NCBI GenBank assembly: GCA_030180135.1
Contig: CM058236.1
Span: 55,579,728 to 55,643,727, forward strand
From: Orychophragmus violaceus
Lineage: Eukaryota; Streptophyta; Magnoliopsida; Brassicales; Brassicaceae
Direction of reading: 5' to 3'
Length of the DNA stretch: 64,000 bases
A program made the translations under genes and the position numbers. The notes under the pieces are model-generated. The model was not told where the DNA came from. It saw only the letters and a list, made by a program, of their open reading frames with translations, and made no database searches. Below, one piece after another: positions 33,176-45,420 of this stretch. Each line of letters starts with the position of its first letter. Within the stretch, counting starts at the first letter, position 1.

Positions 33176-34318
33176 AGGAGTCTCTCTGGACCTTACCTCA
33201 AATGCCTCGACAAAAGGCAAGCCCTAGCCGTGATCACGCAGACCCACGATGGATCCTGCGGAAGCCATTCCGGAGGACGAGCCCTGGCCATACGAATCAA
33301 AAGGCAAGGCTATTTCTGGCCAACAATGGCCACCGAATGCGAGTCCTTCTCCAACAAATGCAACAAGTGCCAAAAGCACGCCCCGATTATCCACTAAGCA
33401 TCGGAGAAACTCTCCTCTATCTCATCGCCATACCCATTCATGCGATGGGGAATGGACATCGTGGGGCCCCTAGTCGCATCCGGCAAAAAGAAAGCCACAC
33501 ACTTATTGGTAATGACAGACTACTTCACCAAATGGATTGAAGCAAAGTCGTACCAAAACTTCAAAGACGTTCACGTTAAGGAGTTCGTCTGGCGAAACAT
33601 CGTTTGCCGGAACGGACTACCCCACGAGATCGTCACTGATAACGGTTCCCAGTTCATATCAAACGCCTTCAAGGAGTTCTGCAGAACGTGGAACATAAAG
33701 CTGACTTACTCAACGCCACGCTATCCCCAAGGCAATGGGCTGGCGGAAGCGGCTAACAAGGCAATCATGAATAGCCTCAAGAAAAGACTCAATGAGTGCA
33801 AAACGAGCTGGAGCGACGAGCTCCCAGCCGTACTCTGGGCCTACCGGACTACCCCCCGCAAATCCACCGGCGAGACTCCCTTTTCGCTGGCTTACGGGAT
33901 CGAGGCGGTAGTACCAGCCGAAATCCTCGTGTCAAGCATCCGCAAAGAAGAATTCCCACGACAAGAGGAACTCAATAACAAGATGATAACTGACGAGCTC
34001 GATCTCGTCGACGAAAGGAGGAACCTCGCACTAGCTCGAATCCAGAACTACCAACAAGCCGCAGCTCGTTACTACGATTCCAAGATCAAAACTCGAAGGT
34101 TTCGAGTAAGAGAGCTCGTCTTACGGAAAGTGTTCGACCATAAAAAGGAAGAACACGCTGGGAAGTTAGGAGAAAAGTGGGAAGGTCCTTACCAGGTCAC
34201 CGACGTTGTAAAGGACGGGGTCTACCAACTCAAGTCGGTGGAAACCCAGAAACCTGAACTACGACCTTGGAAAATCATCAACTCAAAAAGTACTTCCACT
34301 AGGAGTTCGACAACATAA
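33176..34318 (+). pseudogene. Tat-2 integrase
   Basis: The zinc-binding segment is in the frame ending 33397 (HDGSC..H, CNKCNKCQKHAP). The catalytic core is open from 33440: [35 protein letters not shown] and [18 protein letters not shown] supply the D, D and E. The C-terminal part has [20 protein letters not shown]. The break between the zinc and core segments makes it non-functional as one protein. It is closely similar to the Tat-1 copy at 10204-11067. Confidence 0.88.
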
Positions 34319-35101
34319 TCGAACTACGAAATGGCTTGATCCCCTTAAAAGGGTACGTAGGCAGCTCGACTTCGAGCGCAGCCACCCCCCCCAAACACAA
34401 AGCTCTTAGCGAGCAAAACAACTTCTGACGAAGTCATACTAGCTTATCTTTGAGAAATCAAAATAAGTCTCTCAATCCAATGTCTCTTTCTGTCGTAAAA
34501 GTTAGAGTCGTTGTGAAATACCTCACCATTACATTCTCAAAAGAGATATGAAATTATCTCTTCAAAAGCTAAAGTGATATGAAATTATCTCTTCGAAAAC
34601 AAATGATATTAATTTATCCTTTCCGAGCGACCTGAAATGGCCTCTCCAAAAATCAAGCGATATTAAATTATCTCTTCAAAACAAAGCGGTCCGAAACAAC
34701 CTTCCGCAAACCTAAAATTCTCCCAACCTTATACAGCTCGGAAGAATTAGAGGGCCACCCTCTCCCTTTAAGTGAAAATGTCGAAGTCAAGGCAACCGAT
34801 CACACGGAAAGACCTCCGCGCACAACGAATCTTTGTAAGTCTACCCCGATTTATCATTCCCATTAAACATCAAACTCGTACTGCACATTACGAAAGAACT
34901 CGAACTCGAGTACGAACGACTTCGCGCTAAGGTGCTAAAACAGTAAAGTCTATGCTAAGGCATGAAAGACTCAAAAAGAGATTCATTGAAAAGAGGACAC
35001 AATGTCCTCGAGTTCCAACACTAAAATAAAACAAAGCCCCCTCGGGCAAATAGATGTTCAAAAAAAAAAATCAAAAGCCCCTTTGGGCAATGACAGAACA
35101 A
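34319..35101 (+). other. Tat-2 spacer between integrase and antisense gene
   Basis: No gene is seen. The stretch is collinear with Tat-1 11068-12294 but lacks the amplified 56-bp dimers and the G27 tract. Scattered monomers with GATATGAAATTATCTCTTC lie at 34545-34690. Confidence 0.65.
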
Positions 35102-37483
35102 TCAAAATTGCAGCGAGCGCGAGGAAGCCTCGTCTCCACCCTCCGCCTGATCACCGGTAGATGCAACCCCAATCGGGAGATTCGATCCGTACTGATCAGG
35201 GTGGGAAGCAGCCGGCGGCGGAGCATGCGCCAAAATAACCGAGTCGCTCGACACGGTCGGCAAGTTTAACTTGCCAACACTAAAATCAGAGACTGTTGCG
35301 GCGTTCATCTCTTCCATGGCCGCCCTCTTTTGGTCGGCCAACCTCAGCACTTCCCGAGTCAGGTCAAGCTAGCCGGAAGCAAACTCCGCGATGAGTTCGA
35401 TATTGGCCAGGTTTCTTGGAGGCGAATCTCAGCGTTGGTTTCAAGCTTTCGCTTTTCGCTTTTCTCCTTGACCTCTTTAAGGATTTCCAAGTACTCCCCG
35501 CTCATCTTCTTCCTCGCCTCGTGAGACGCGATCTTTATGTCGAAGTCCCTCCCCACGAGGACTCTCTCTAGGTCGGCTCGATCTTGAGCGGCTCGCGCTG
35601 TTGCAACTCGACTCGCTTCTTCGGCGGCCAGCGTCCGACCTTCAGCCGCCCGAAGCCTCTGAGAAAGATCTTCCTCACGATTCTCGAGAACCAATAACCG
35701 GGCTTCTATTCCCTCGTACCTAGCCAATTTCCTTCCAAGCTCCTCCTCTCGAGCCAAGGAATCATGCAGCTCCGCGGTCAAAATGCGGACTGATCTCCTA
35801 GCGGCCTCGAGCTCGCCTACTTGCAACCTCTCGCAAAGCTCGGGCTCGGACTGGGCCACAAGTCCGTTCGTAGCCTCCAGGAACTACATAAGCACACGAA
35901 TTTTAAAGTCTCTCGTACAAAAGAAAGGCGAGAACAAAGAACTACAATCGATACCTTCCCGGTGGCTTCTGCCATCCTGGTGTACAAATCACCAAGGACC
36001 ATATCCCCAATGACCGAAAGCTGAGCACCCGTAGGTCCGAAGCACCTTAATAAACGGGCCGCGCCCCCGGGCGCCCCAACACCCTCGCTCAAACTGCTCG
36101 AGCTCACCTCCGTGTCGATCCTCTGACGCTTCGGTGCGGGGGAAAGGTTCCCACCCACACTCTGATCATTCGCTCTCCCCGAACCATTCAGGCGAGGACC
36201 GCGCAAAGCCGGCTCCCTGAACGAGACCGGGTCCGCTCCCCGAACGACCGGAGAAGAAGGGACCTCCCTTGTCTCTGCGGCCGCATCGTAGGCCCCGGAG
36301 TTCGGAGGGATAACCGGGGAAGGGAGAGGAGAATCACACATGGCAAAAAAGAGCGCGTCACTTAGACTCCCGTCCCCCACCTTTTTTACCAAATCCATAG
36401 GGTCCTTCCCGTTTCGGCGACTCTTCGATCTACGAGATAACTTCTCATGAGATGGAGTGCTAGCATCCGAACCCTCACCCAAAGAAGGATGGCCTGTAAA
36501 ATTATAAAAAAAAGGAGGGAGGGTTTAGGCCTTTCCAAATAACGACGAACAAAACGTCACGAACAGGAGACTCACTCTCTCATGCCCGCTCGAGTATACG
36601 AAGCGGAGGTCGGACAGCTCGACTCGGAGAAGCCCGAGGAAGTACAGGAGGAAACGGTAGGTCCCGAGAGATCCGAGATCGGTCCCGCGGAACCCCTCTC
36701 GGGTCGATCCTCAGGGTAGCCTGCACGCGCTCCACCGTGAAACTGTCCCAGTTGACGGCACCTCTCCTAAGACGGGTTATTAGGGCCTCCGTGACAGGGT
36801 TGAGGTCAATCGATTCGGGAAACTCTGTGATACAGAACAAAACCGATCAGGAATCGGACCGACAACAACAAAAGAAAAAGGGGAATAGGATCAAAAAGGA
36901 AACCAAGAGTCTTACCAACATTGGAAGCCCACCGCGAAGGAACGACCGAGCAATCAAACTCTCCGACCGAGTGATGAGTCGTCCTTAAGAAAAAATATTG
37001 GTCCCTCCATCCATCCCTCTACGGGAGACCGTCAAGGATCCTCCCAAACCGAGGAGAAAGACGATACGACCCCGGAAAGCGGGAATCTTGCTTCACCGAG
37101 CAAACCCGCATTAATTCCTCGGGACCAAACTCAATCCCCTCCTCCGCGGCCCTGACTCCAAGTCCGATAACGTATCGAACGAAGTTTGGCATTATCTGAT
37201 AAAACGCCAGCTGGAGCTGAGCCAGCACTAAGAAAACAAGGCGGGTAATAGGAAAGAAGAGCCCACATTTTTCAAAATACGTGTAGGAGGCGCAACAATA
37301 GCCTTCTACGACCGTTTCATGGGACACCACCGGGGAAGAAATGACGATTTCGACTTCCGGCGGAATCCGGCAAAGCGCCCTCAACTGCTGAATATGGGTC
37401 ACGGTTAATGAAGACGGCGGATGCGGACCGAATAATCCCGCCGCCGCACTCGTACTCGCTCCCGCAGGGTCTCTCAAGGCCAG
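35102..37483 (-). pseudogene. Tat-2 antisense accessory gene (4 exons)
   Basis: This is the counterpart of the Tat-1 gene at 12295-14644. Predicted exons are about 37483-36916, 36824-36576 (249 nt, identical in length to Tat-1), 36493-35955 and 35883-35102. Introns of 91, 82 and 71 bases end GTAAGA/TCACAG, GTGAGT/TTACAG and GTATCG/TGTAG. Exon 1 keeps GYCCASYTYFEKCGLFFP and GIEFGPEELMRVCSV. Exon 4 is a coiled coil (RKLARYEGIEARLLVLENRE). The C-terminus keeps VSDFSVGKLNLPTVSSDSV. Damage: the position equivalent to the Tat-1 ATG reads CTG, TAG in exon 1 at 37017-37019, a TGA near the end of exon 2, and a one-base loss near 35412. Function is unknown. Confidence 0.75.
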
Positions 37484-38090
37484 AAGGAAAGATGTACCGA
37501 AGTAAAGAAAACAGAAAATCTCCGGGAAAGAGCTCTTCTGACGACAGAGGAAATATGGAGAAAAACCTTAAGCAAGAAGGAAACCGAATAAAAGTAAGGA
37601 GGCAGAAGGCTGCCTTCGACGATATGTATGATTATCTATAGCGGGAATTGTGCGCGATATCGTCCGTACGACTCCCAAACTCGTATTAATTACTGAGAAA
37701 ATTGAGATGGTTTGGACTCCTCGCTTTCCCTTTACTTGAACCGTTGATTTGTGATCAACGGTTGCGAGTGCGCAGTAATTAGGTCACGTCATCAAAAGAA
37801 CGAGCCTGAAAAGACTCTTCGCAGCCCTCGAATCTTAGCCGTTGACGATCGACCAGATCCACGGCTGGAGATGACGTTTTCAAACGGATACACGCCACGA
37901 CTGCTGACGCGCTAAAAAGCAGATCAGCTCGTCCCACGCGCCCACCATTGACCATTGGATCGAAACAAGATCTACGGATGGGGTGAGAGTAATCATTAGA
38001 TTTTCGTCGCCCGAGACACGCGCGCGTCTTCCCGAAAACGTCCACCGCCCATTAACCTCGACTTCTCGAAATCAATGGGCTGGGGGCTAT
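37484..38090 (+). other. Tat-2 spacer and polypurine tract
   Basis: No ORF is supported. The region matches Tat-1 14645-15240. It ends ATGGGCTGGGGGCTAT at 38075-38090, the likely polypurine tract, directly before the LTR. Confidence 0.65.
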
Positions 38091-38626
38091 TGTTGGTACT
38101 GGATTTCCCTCTAGGAAATCCGGCCCATTAACAAATAAGACAAAGGCCCATATCTATGAGCCCGTTCCAGGATCAAAGACGAAGAGACGAGCCGATTCAT
38201 TTGTTGGGCCCAAACGAATGACGCTTTGACGAGGCCCAAGCGATGCCGAAGTAAGAGGCGATCGAGCTCGAGCTCGGCAGGAGACGACGTGGAGATAGAG
38301 CGACTCGGTCTTTGCCAATTCAACTGATCCGCGAGAATCACGGGGATCGTTACGAAGGAGAGGCCGAAATATCAGAACAGAGAGATCAGAGTCGAGACTA
38401 TTTAAAGAAGAAGTGGCGATCCATTCAAGATAGACAAACCCTAACTTAGAACACTTCGACTAGATAGCTCGATCATCATACTTTATACTCTCTTTTCGAT
38501 TGTGTTTGTTCTATCTCGACGATCAATCTCAATAAAGTCTTTGATTCATAGGAAACTATACCATTTCTATATCCTAAAGTCCAAATCCACGAATACAAAT
38601 TCTTAGTGTGAATCCCGGATCTCACA
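38091..38626 (+). repeat. Tat-2 3' LTR
   Basis: It is 536 bp and matches the 5' LTR except for about nine sites. It keeps the GGATTTCC/GGAAATCC inverted repeat near its start and ends CTCACA. Confidence 0.95.
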
Positions 38627-39420
38627 GTCATGGGACCGGGTAAGTTTGTAGTAGCTCGATTCAGGTATAGCACCGAGTGGGGTTGGTGGTGGTGGTGTTG
38701 TTTAGAACTTAAGGGATAGATGGTTGTTGCTTTATCTTTTTGTTGACCTTGTCGGTCTTGTGTTGTGTGTTAGAGTCCCAGTGAGTATGCGTGTTTACTT
38801 TGGTGCACTAGGACTATAGGATGCGTTAGATCCCGCAAGTCTAGGTTTGAAAGCGATCCAGTACTTCCGACCCGAATGAATCCTCGGGTGGTGACCTGAC
38901 TATTTCACATTGTGATTCTGGTTAAGGTGTGAACCTACTGAGTGACGCTGGTAGGTGTGTGGTCCGGAGAATACGGGGTCATGTCCTAGGGCCGGACTGC
39001 ATGGAAGCTTAGGTTACCATGGGGTAGCTCGAGTCGCTGTGTATCGATGGACTGAGAACAATGTCCTAGGTCGTAGGACTTCGTGTTTACGTCTAGGAGT
39101 CGGGGTTGTTTTAGTTACCATGTCGGTATCTAAGTGTTCCCGTGGAAGTTACCGAGTTCACATAGTGGGCCCAGTGGTGTTAAGTTCATTGTGTGCGATA
39201 GTTAGATCGAGTCTAATCGAGGGCATGTGCTGCAGTTCCTTCGATTTCTTGTAATTCTTCCTTTCTTTTACAAGTGCTTGTGTGTTGTGGGTTTATCACG
39301 TCATGGTGGCACGTGATGGATCATTTCCTTTCTATGATTGTAATTTTGGAGTTTTATGGCAGAAATTGTAGTTATAGATAGACTAGAAGCCGTTAGTGGG
39401 GAGCCGATTCGCCATTAACC
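38627..39420 (+). repeat. Probable long gypsy LTR, right part
   Basis: GTCATGGGACCGGGTAAG follows Tat-2 and continues the sequence interrupted at 20233 (GGGCCGGGTAGACGG lies just before it on the left). No ORF is supported. The right boundary is uncertain and lies between about 39370 and 39430, where minus-strand copia homology begins. Confidence 0.4.
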
Positions 39421-41487
39421 ATTTGTCGCATAGTTGACTCACACTGATCAAATTCGCCTTGAGACCTCTCACTAGATATACATTCATTAGGTTAGGTAGA
39501 TCTAAACCATGCGTCTTACCTTTTCCTTGTATTGCCCTTTGTCCTCCATCATCGAATGTAACCTTACCAGATTTGATCACCTTGATCTATTTAAGATGGC
39601 CTCTTATACCCGTCATATGCCTTGAGCAGCCACTGTCAAAATACCACTGACTTGTATCCTCCTATTCATTAGCTACAAAATTCATGCTGCACCGGACATG
39701 TTCTGATGTAGTACCCTTTGTACTACTCCATTTTGCATGCTGATACATATCTGTTTTTCTGACCCAGGTTTGATACATGTCCTTGTTCCAGTTAAATTTT
39801 CCCAGTTGCCTGAGTTATCTCTATCTTTCCTAGAATTTGTAACAGTAAGCTTTGAAGTGACCACGTTTTCCACAATAGTAACATTCCTTTGACGATTTGT
39901 CATACACCATCTGAGTTAGGCTTGCAATTCTTGCCTGGACAAACGTTGTTTTACCTGGGTTTATTGCAGTTCTTCCATCATACCCAAGTCCTGACTTAAT
40001 GGTCTCAGTCCTTCTCTAACTCAGAATCTTATCCAGTTGCTCAGTTGCGGCAAATATATGAATTTTGCGGTGATGTTGATCTAGATCAGACTGTAGTTGT
40101 TTTGTCACTTCCTTCTCTTTCCTCAACATCAACTCTAACTCTTCTGATTTCTTAGCCAATGTCAACTTTTCCCTTATCAAGATGACACTTTCTTGACTGA
40201 GCTTTTATTCAGTTTGCAGTTCATCCTGTAGAGACTCAATATGTGCTCAAAGTCGTTGCTTCATATGTATCAACGCCACGTTTTTAATCCAATCTTAATT
40301 AGAGCATCTCTTACTTCCTTGTAGCTGCTTGCTAGATCTGCCTCGGGTTCTGAATCTGACTCAGACTTGTCATCTTCAATTTCGGTGATTTTCAGGAATG
40401 CTACAAAGTTGTTTACTTCTTCTTCATCACTTTCATCCTCGGATTCATCATTTTTTATTCCCAGCATTGATTTTTCTTGTCTTTGTTTCTGATCATTAAC
40501 ACATTCCAGATGAGTGTGTCCAGTTCCTTTGCACCCAAACCACTTCATCTCTCATCTCCTGACTGTTGGACATTCAGTTTTGAAATGTCTGGATCCTTTG
40601 CATTCATGACACTGCATTTCAGCTTTCTTAATAGCCTTCTCACCATGAAAGAATTTCTTGTTATACTTGTTTGAGCTTTGTCCTGGTTCTACCATTCTTA
40701 GAGCACGATCAAATCTCCGAACAATGAGATTACTGGATCATCCTCATCAACTTCCTAACTAGCTTTTTCTTGTGAGACAAGCGCAATGCTTCTTGGCTTC
40801 TTGGTGCCATCCAGTTCTAGTTCATGAACTTGCAGCATTCCAACTAACTCATCAAAGCTCATACTTTCAGTGTTGGCTGACACATTGAGTGCTGCTTTGT
40901 ACGGCATATACTTAGCTGGTAGACACCTTAGAAATTTCTTAACAGTTTCTTGTCCTTGTACTTCTTACCAAGAAGTGATGCCTCATTTGCTAGTGAGCTG
41001 ATTTTAGCGCTGAAGTCAGAGATTGTTTCATCATCGTTCATTTTTAGGTCCTCAAATTTGGTTGCCAGAAGATACTTTCTTGAGTTTTGAACCTTATATG
41101 TTCCTTCAAAGTGTATCTGAAGAATGTCCCATGTTTCTTTTTCCAGTTCACACCCTTGTATCAGCTCAAGTTTCTTTTTTTTGCTACACCACAATGAATC
41201 GCAGTGAGAGATCTGGAGTTGTATTTGGACAATTTGAGTTCTAACTCTATCCATAGTTCTTCCGGTTTAGGTATATCAACTCCCTCATCATTCTTCGCAG
41301 TGGGAGATGTCCAACCTGATTCTACTGCCTTCCATGCAAGTGGGTCAAGGCCTTTGATTTGCGATCTTGTTCTTGCTTTCCAAAAGCCATAGTTGGTAGC
41401 ATTCAGTATTACTCTAGAGATATTGATTAGCACATTGTATTTCTCCATTTCTTCCACAAAATCGCACATGTATATACGAGCAAACAA
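39383..41487 (-). pseudogene. Degenerate copia gag-protease fragment
   Basis: Read on the minus strand from 41487: a gag N-terminus (LNATNYGFWKARTRSQIKGL), a UBN2-type gag body (LELIQGCELEKETWDILQIH then FEDLKMNDDETISDFSAKIS), a zinc-knuckle relic FGCKGTGHTHLEC near 40540 with an acidic tail, and a protease/pre-integrase relic (GKVTFDDGGQRAIQGKGKTH, NLISVSQLCDK). Several stops and frame changes break it. It is cut off after SQLCDK near 39430, so integrase and RT are absent. Confidence 0.82.
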
Positions 41488-41489
41488 GT

Positions 41490-41507
41490 GTCCGCTTTGA
41501 TACTAAT
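41490..41507 (-). promoter_or_regulatory. Primer-binding site of degenerate copia element
   Basis: On the minus strand ATTAGTATCAAAGCGGA matches the tRNA-Met-type site (TGGTATCAAAGC) with one change. It lies just upstream of the gag start. Confidence 0.65.
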
Positions 41508-42056
41508 TGAAAATGCGAGAGCTACGTAATACAGAATGTGACACAGGGTATTTCTTTTCCAAAGACTTATTGCAAAGCAAACCAATAGTTTCACCTTAAC
41601 AACCTAGTCTCTTACATACTTTTCGATCTAACAATGATCTCAAAGCTCCTTAGATTCACTTTTAACACCCAAGCTTGATTCTCTTACAAGAACCAAATCT
41701 CTTCTTAACGGCGCACCAAGCACATATGCCCTAGATGACCTATTTATACTTCATAAGTCATCTTACAACTTTCCTAACTACCCTTAGAAATATTTTCATT
41801 AATCTTTTTTTAGGAAAAAGTTTATTTTCATAAACTCTATTAAGTGTATATTTCGTGTGACTCTTCTTTGATCCTCTTGTCCAGCTCAGCTATTATCCTT
41901 CGGTTTCGTCCTAGTCAGCTGCTAGCATCCTTAACTTCCATATTATTCAAATCCAGCGCATGTTCCATACGATCTCTGTCATTGATACAAGTGTTGTTAC
42001 AGCTTGACTGATCAAGCTACTGTCGTAGCTCATCCTCCAGCTCGCTGCATCTTCAC
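41508..42056 (-). repeat. Probable LTR of degenerate copia element
   Basis: On the minus strand the sequence ends ...CGCATTTTCA just before the primer-binding site, an LTR-type CA end. The outer boundary is not visible and 42056 is an estimate. The 3' LTR of this element is absent. Confidence 0.4.
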
Positions 42057-43344
42057 CCTTCCTAAACTACCCTTTCCTTAAGGCATTTTGCCTTCTTATC
42101 CCAAATTTTGATCACTTTTCTTCTTAAATCACTTAGAGGATTTCTTTCCTTATTGGTTGGCTCTTTCTTTTCTTTTCACTTATCTCTTTTCTATTTCGTT
42201 TGATGCTTGAGCCAGCTTTGGCTTCTTTTCTTTCCTTTTACACTTAAGACTTTTTCCTTCATAAACACTTAGAGATGTCAACTTCTCTTTTCCTTTTCAA
42301 ATCCCCTCTTTCTTTTCTCAACCTATTCTCATTCCCCTTTTTCTTTTTTCTTCCTAATTCCCTCAAACTTCTTTCATATCATATGCCTAGCCCAATGATG
42401 TAAAGCTAGCTCTACAATGAAAACCTATCATTGTTGTTCCAAACTCAACATTTTTTTCCTAGTTGATTCAAGAAAAGGACTCTCATCTCTCAGTAGAGTA
42501 TTTAAGCTTGAAGGAAAGCTTGGTTCAAGGTGGGAAAATCTACTTGGACTAACAAAAGAGTGGTAGAAAGGGAGAAGATAGTCCAAGTATGTATCAAGTA
42601 TCCATGAGTTCACCTTTCATTGCACAACATGATAATTCAAGTCAAGATTAAGAGTTCTAATAGATAGGGAATGATTCAAATCGCAACATGTTTCAATCAA
42701 GAAGTGAACAATAATGCATGAGATCCAAGAAAGGTTCTTCCTTAATTTCAAGCTCACAAGATGCATCAAATAACCACATGCTCAAACATTTTTTTTATAA
42801 GGAACATAAGATTTAGCTCTCAAGCATTAATCAATGCAATCCAAAATGACTACTAGACTCAATCCTAAGCATGTCAATGCAACTATATGCTTTTTTGTGA
42901 AAATTTTTGAAAATTTTCAAATTTTTATGCATGAATGAGACTCAAGATTCAAGAAAAGAAGATATGAACACAAAACAAAACATTAGCAACTAGTCTCCTC
43001 CCCCAAACTCAAATCACACAGTCCCTTGTGTGATAGAAGCAAGGGAAAGAGACCAAAGAGAAAGGGAAAATTCTAAATGAAATAAAGATATGAAAAAGAG
43101 AATGGAGTTAGGTACTTGGAGAGTTAGGTTGAGTGAAATGGGATGGAGGAATGGGAGGTGGAGGCTATAGAGTTCCCCCAAAATTGGATGAAAGCCCAAT
43201 CCTTCTTTGATTTTGCCATGACCTTCTCTCTTTCTTCTACCAATGCCAAGACGTATATAGCCTAAAACCTGTAGAGACCTAATAGAGAGATCAACATTGA
43301 CTAGAAAACTTAAAACTTAAAGCAATATTTAAAAGAGATAGACA

Positions 43345-43391
43345 TGGGACTTCCTCCCAAATGAGCTTGTTTTGAGTCACTAAGATTGACT
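43345..43391 (-). promoter_or_regulatory. Two-hairpin RNA motif, third copy
   Basis: On the minus strand AGTCA...TGACT (43391-43387 with 43379-43375) is followed by AAAACAAGC and then TGGGA...TCCCA (43359-43355 with 43349-43345). The order and spacing match 5538-5587 and 58146-58195. The pairing is kept although the bases differ. Confidence 0.5.
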
Positions 43392-43677
43392 ACCTTTTCT
43401 TTTAATGGGGAGGTGGAGGAGTCTTGACCTTTTGAGTGATGGTCAAGACCTTGTTGAGATGCTCTTGAAGCTTGTTTGGATCAGCTTGAAGCTCAGGAGT
43501 GAGGATATCTCTTTCACTTTAGAATGGCTTAGACCTTCTCTTGCACTTGAAGCTGTAGAGTAGAGGTTGTGGGTGCTTTTCCTTTTTTATTTTTACTCAT
43601 AAGAGAAGCTTCCTTTGCTCCACTCACCCCTCTAATGGAATACTTTCCAAATGTTCACTCATCAACTCTTTACTACT

Positions 43678-44294
43678 TTATCCAACCAAAGCACCTTTCA
43701 CAACCTGTTCAATCTTTGAAGAGTGCAACTTATCAACCTTATCAACTTGTGGCTCCTTAATTATCAAATCCCCCAAAAAGATAGATCCACAATACTCAAG
43801 CTGGGCAAGACTATCAAATGTCTTTTCCTCCTCAAGATCAAGGTCACTTGTGATAGTTCCACAAGGGTTGATGGAGGATGACTTCATTGGATAGAACACC
43901 TTGTCATTCACCTTGGTGAGTACTACCCTCTTTTTGTTGAAATCCTTTGTTGCACCGGTAGTGTTGAGAAAATCAATGCCCAAGAGTAGAGGAGGCTTAT
44001 TGCCCTTCCTTATCTTCATAACCACAAAATCAGTTGGGATGGTACAATCCCAATCATCACCGGGTAGTCTTTAAGCTCCCCATATGGTACTTTTGTTGAA
44101 GAATTCCCAAAGGTGAGAGTAGATTTGTAACTCTCAATGCTATTGATCCCCAATTCTTCAACCATCTCTAGGGATGTGACACTCACATTTGATCCGGTGT
44201 TACACAAAGAATCTTCAATCCTCAAGTGGCCAAGAGAGCAAGATAGACAAGTAGAGAGATTAGTAAAGTAACAAAAGGAACTTAGTCTAAACAA
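43678..44294 (-). pseudogene. Retroelement aspartic protease fragment
   Basis: Two overlapping minus-strand frames together give a retropepsin relic. DSLCNTGSNVSVTSLEMVEE lies in the upstream one, with active-site D-T-G changed to N-T-G. PPLLLGIDFLNTTGA lies in the downstream one. The active-site Asp is lost and the frame changes near 44020. It belongs to the surrounding degenerate Athila-like element. Confidence 0.7.
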
Positions 44295-44324
44295 GATGTA
44301 AAATCCTAATGACTAAAGTTAAAT

Positions 44325-44346
44325 CCAATTAGCAACATCGCCAAAT
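44325..44346 (-). promoter_or_regulatory. Decayed Athila-like primer-binding site
   Basis: On the minus strand TTTGGCGATGTTGCTAATTG follows the LTR end CCTTATATCA. It corresponds to the GCGCCGTTGCCGGGGA of Athila elements with several C-to-T type changes. Confidence 0.5.
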
Positions 44347-45420
44347 TGATATAAGGATTTTTAGTTCTTGAGATCAGTTACTCAATCTACAAGACAAACG
44401 TCATTGTAGTATAGATTGAGGTCTAATCCAAATGACTGTGAGTCTATATAAAAGGAAAACATACAACTTAAAGAGCTAAGCCAATTAAAGTTGATTTTAA
44501 GCTAACAATCCTAAGTAAACAAGAAATAACAAACAAAATAGAACATAGAAACTTAAATCACTAAGAGAAAAGGGTCTAAGATGAGGTCAAGGAAATAGGA
44601 CTATCAAGAGATGATCTTAACTAAGTACTTATCAATCATTCAAGCTCAATAAAATGGTTAAATGATCTATCAAATAGCTAATCATATTTTCATACAACTA
44701 ACTTTATGCTAATCAAACATTAATCCATTTTTCAATATCAAATACAAGATAGCATGCATTCAATCTCAATCATTAACCATTCAAGCAAGCCTTTAATCCA
44801 TAATCTAGAACTCGAAACATTAGATCAATCATATCTCTAAGCAAAGATCTCTTTAATCAATTTCTCATCAATAACAATCTATCAATTGCGATTAAGAACT
44901 AATCAAGCATGCAAACAAGTTCATTTGACTTCTAAACACCTTAGACATCAACTCCCATTGGCTAAGCATACAAAATCTCTAAATAGGTTCTATCAAGCAC
45001 TTCATCAAATACCTTGTGGGCATGAAAAAGGCTTAGGATCTAAATCAACAATTTCTTGCAAATCTAGCATAGTGATCAACCTAAATAGAAGGATTAACAC
45101 TAATAAAGCTCTAACACCTTTAGGATCATCCCTAATAAAACCTTAGTTTACCTCGTCTCAAAACTCAAAGATAACTACTCACTAATCATATTGATCCCAT
45201 CAAAATCCATATGGATAATAATGGAAATCATGATTAGAGAGAAAAAATAAAAAGATAACAAGTACTTAATTAAAATCAAAATAAAAATTTACAAATTGTT
45301 TAAGATCCAAAAGATATGAAAGAAGAACTTAAGATACAAGGTAGATCTCTCAAAATAGATCTAAAACAAGTACATAGTGTTTTTGGCCTGTAGTGACATA
45401 ATTGTAATTAAGCGGAGGGG

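Larger units (their letters stand above)
20234..38626 (+). mobile_element. Complete Tat-lineage gypsy element (Tat-2), split by a copia element
   Basis: Two 536-bp LTRs (TGTTGG...CTCACA) bound primer-binding site, gag, protease, RT, two RNase H domains, integrase, spacer, an antisense spliced gene and polypurine tract. By eye the LTRs differ at about nine sites (about 1.7%), nearly all transitions. Flanks are CTCAT (20229-20233) and GTCAT (38627-38631), an imperfect TSD. Gag, RT, RNase H and integrase each carry frame breaks, so the copy is not autonomous. The antisense gene lies between integrase and the 3' LTR. Confidence 0.93.
42057..45400 (-). mobile_element. Degenerate Athila-like element
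   Basis: From high to low coordinates: an LTR-like block with GATTAAAGAGATCTTTGCT resembling the Athila GCAAAGAGATTTGG repeats, LTR end CCTTATATCA at 44347, a decayed primer-binding site, an aspartic protease relic, the two-hairpin motif at 43345-43391, and a GTTTGGGGGAGGAG polypurine-like tract near 43000. Gag, RT and integrase are missing. 42057-42990 holds only AT-rich sequence with TCTTTTC-type low complexity and no gene. Boundaries are approximate. Confidence 0.6.

Noticed and set aside
42428..43199. Minus-strand ORFs of about 61 aa
   Set aside because: They lie in the AT-rich spacer of a degenerate element and have no family signature.
44886..45146. 86-aa plus-strand ORF
   Set aside because: It lies inside the decayed minus-strand Athila-like LTR and has no recognisable domain.
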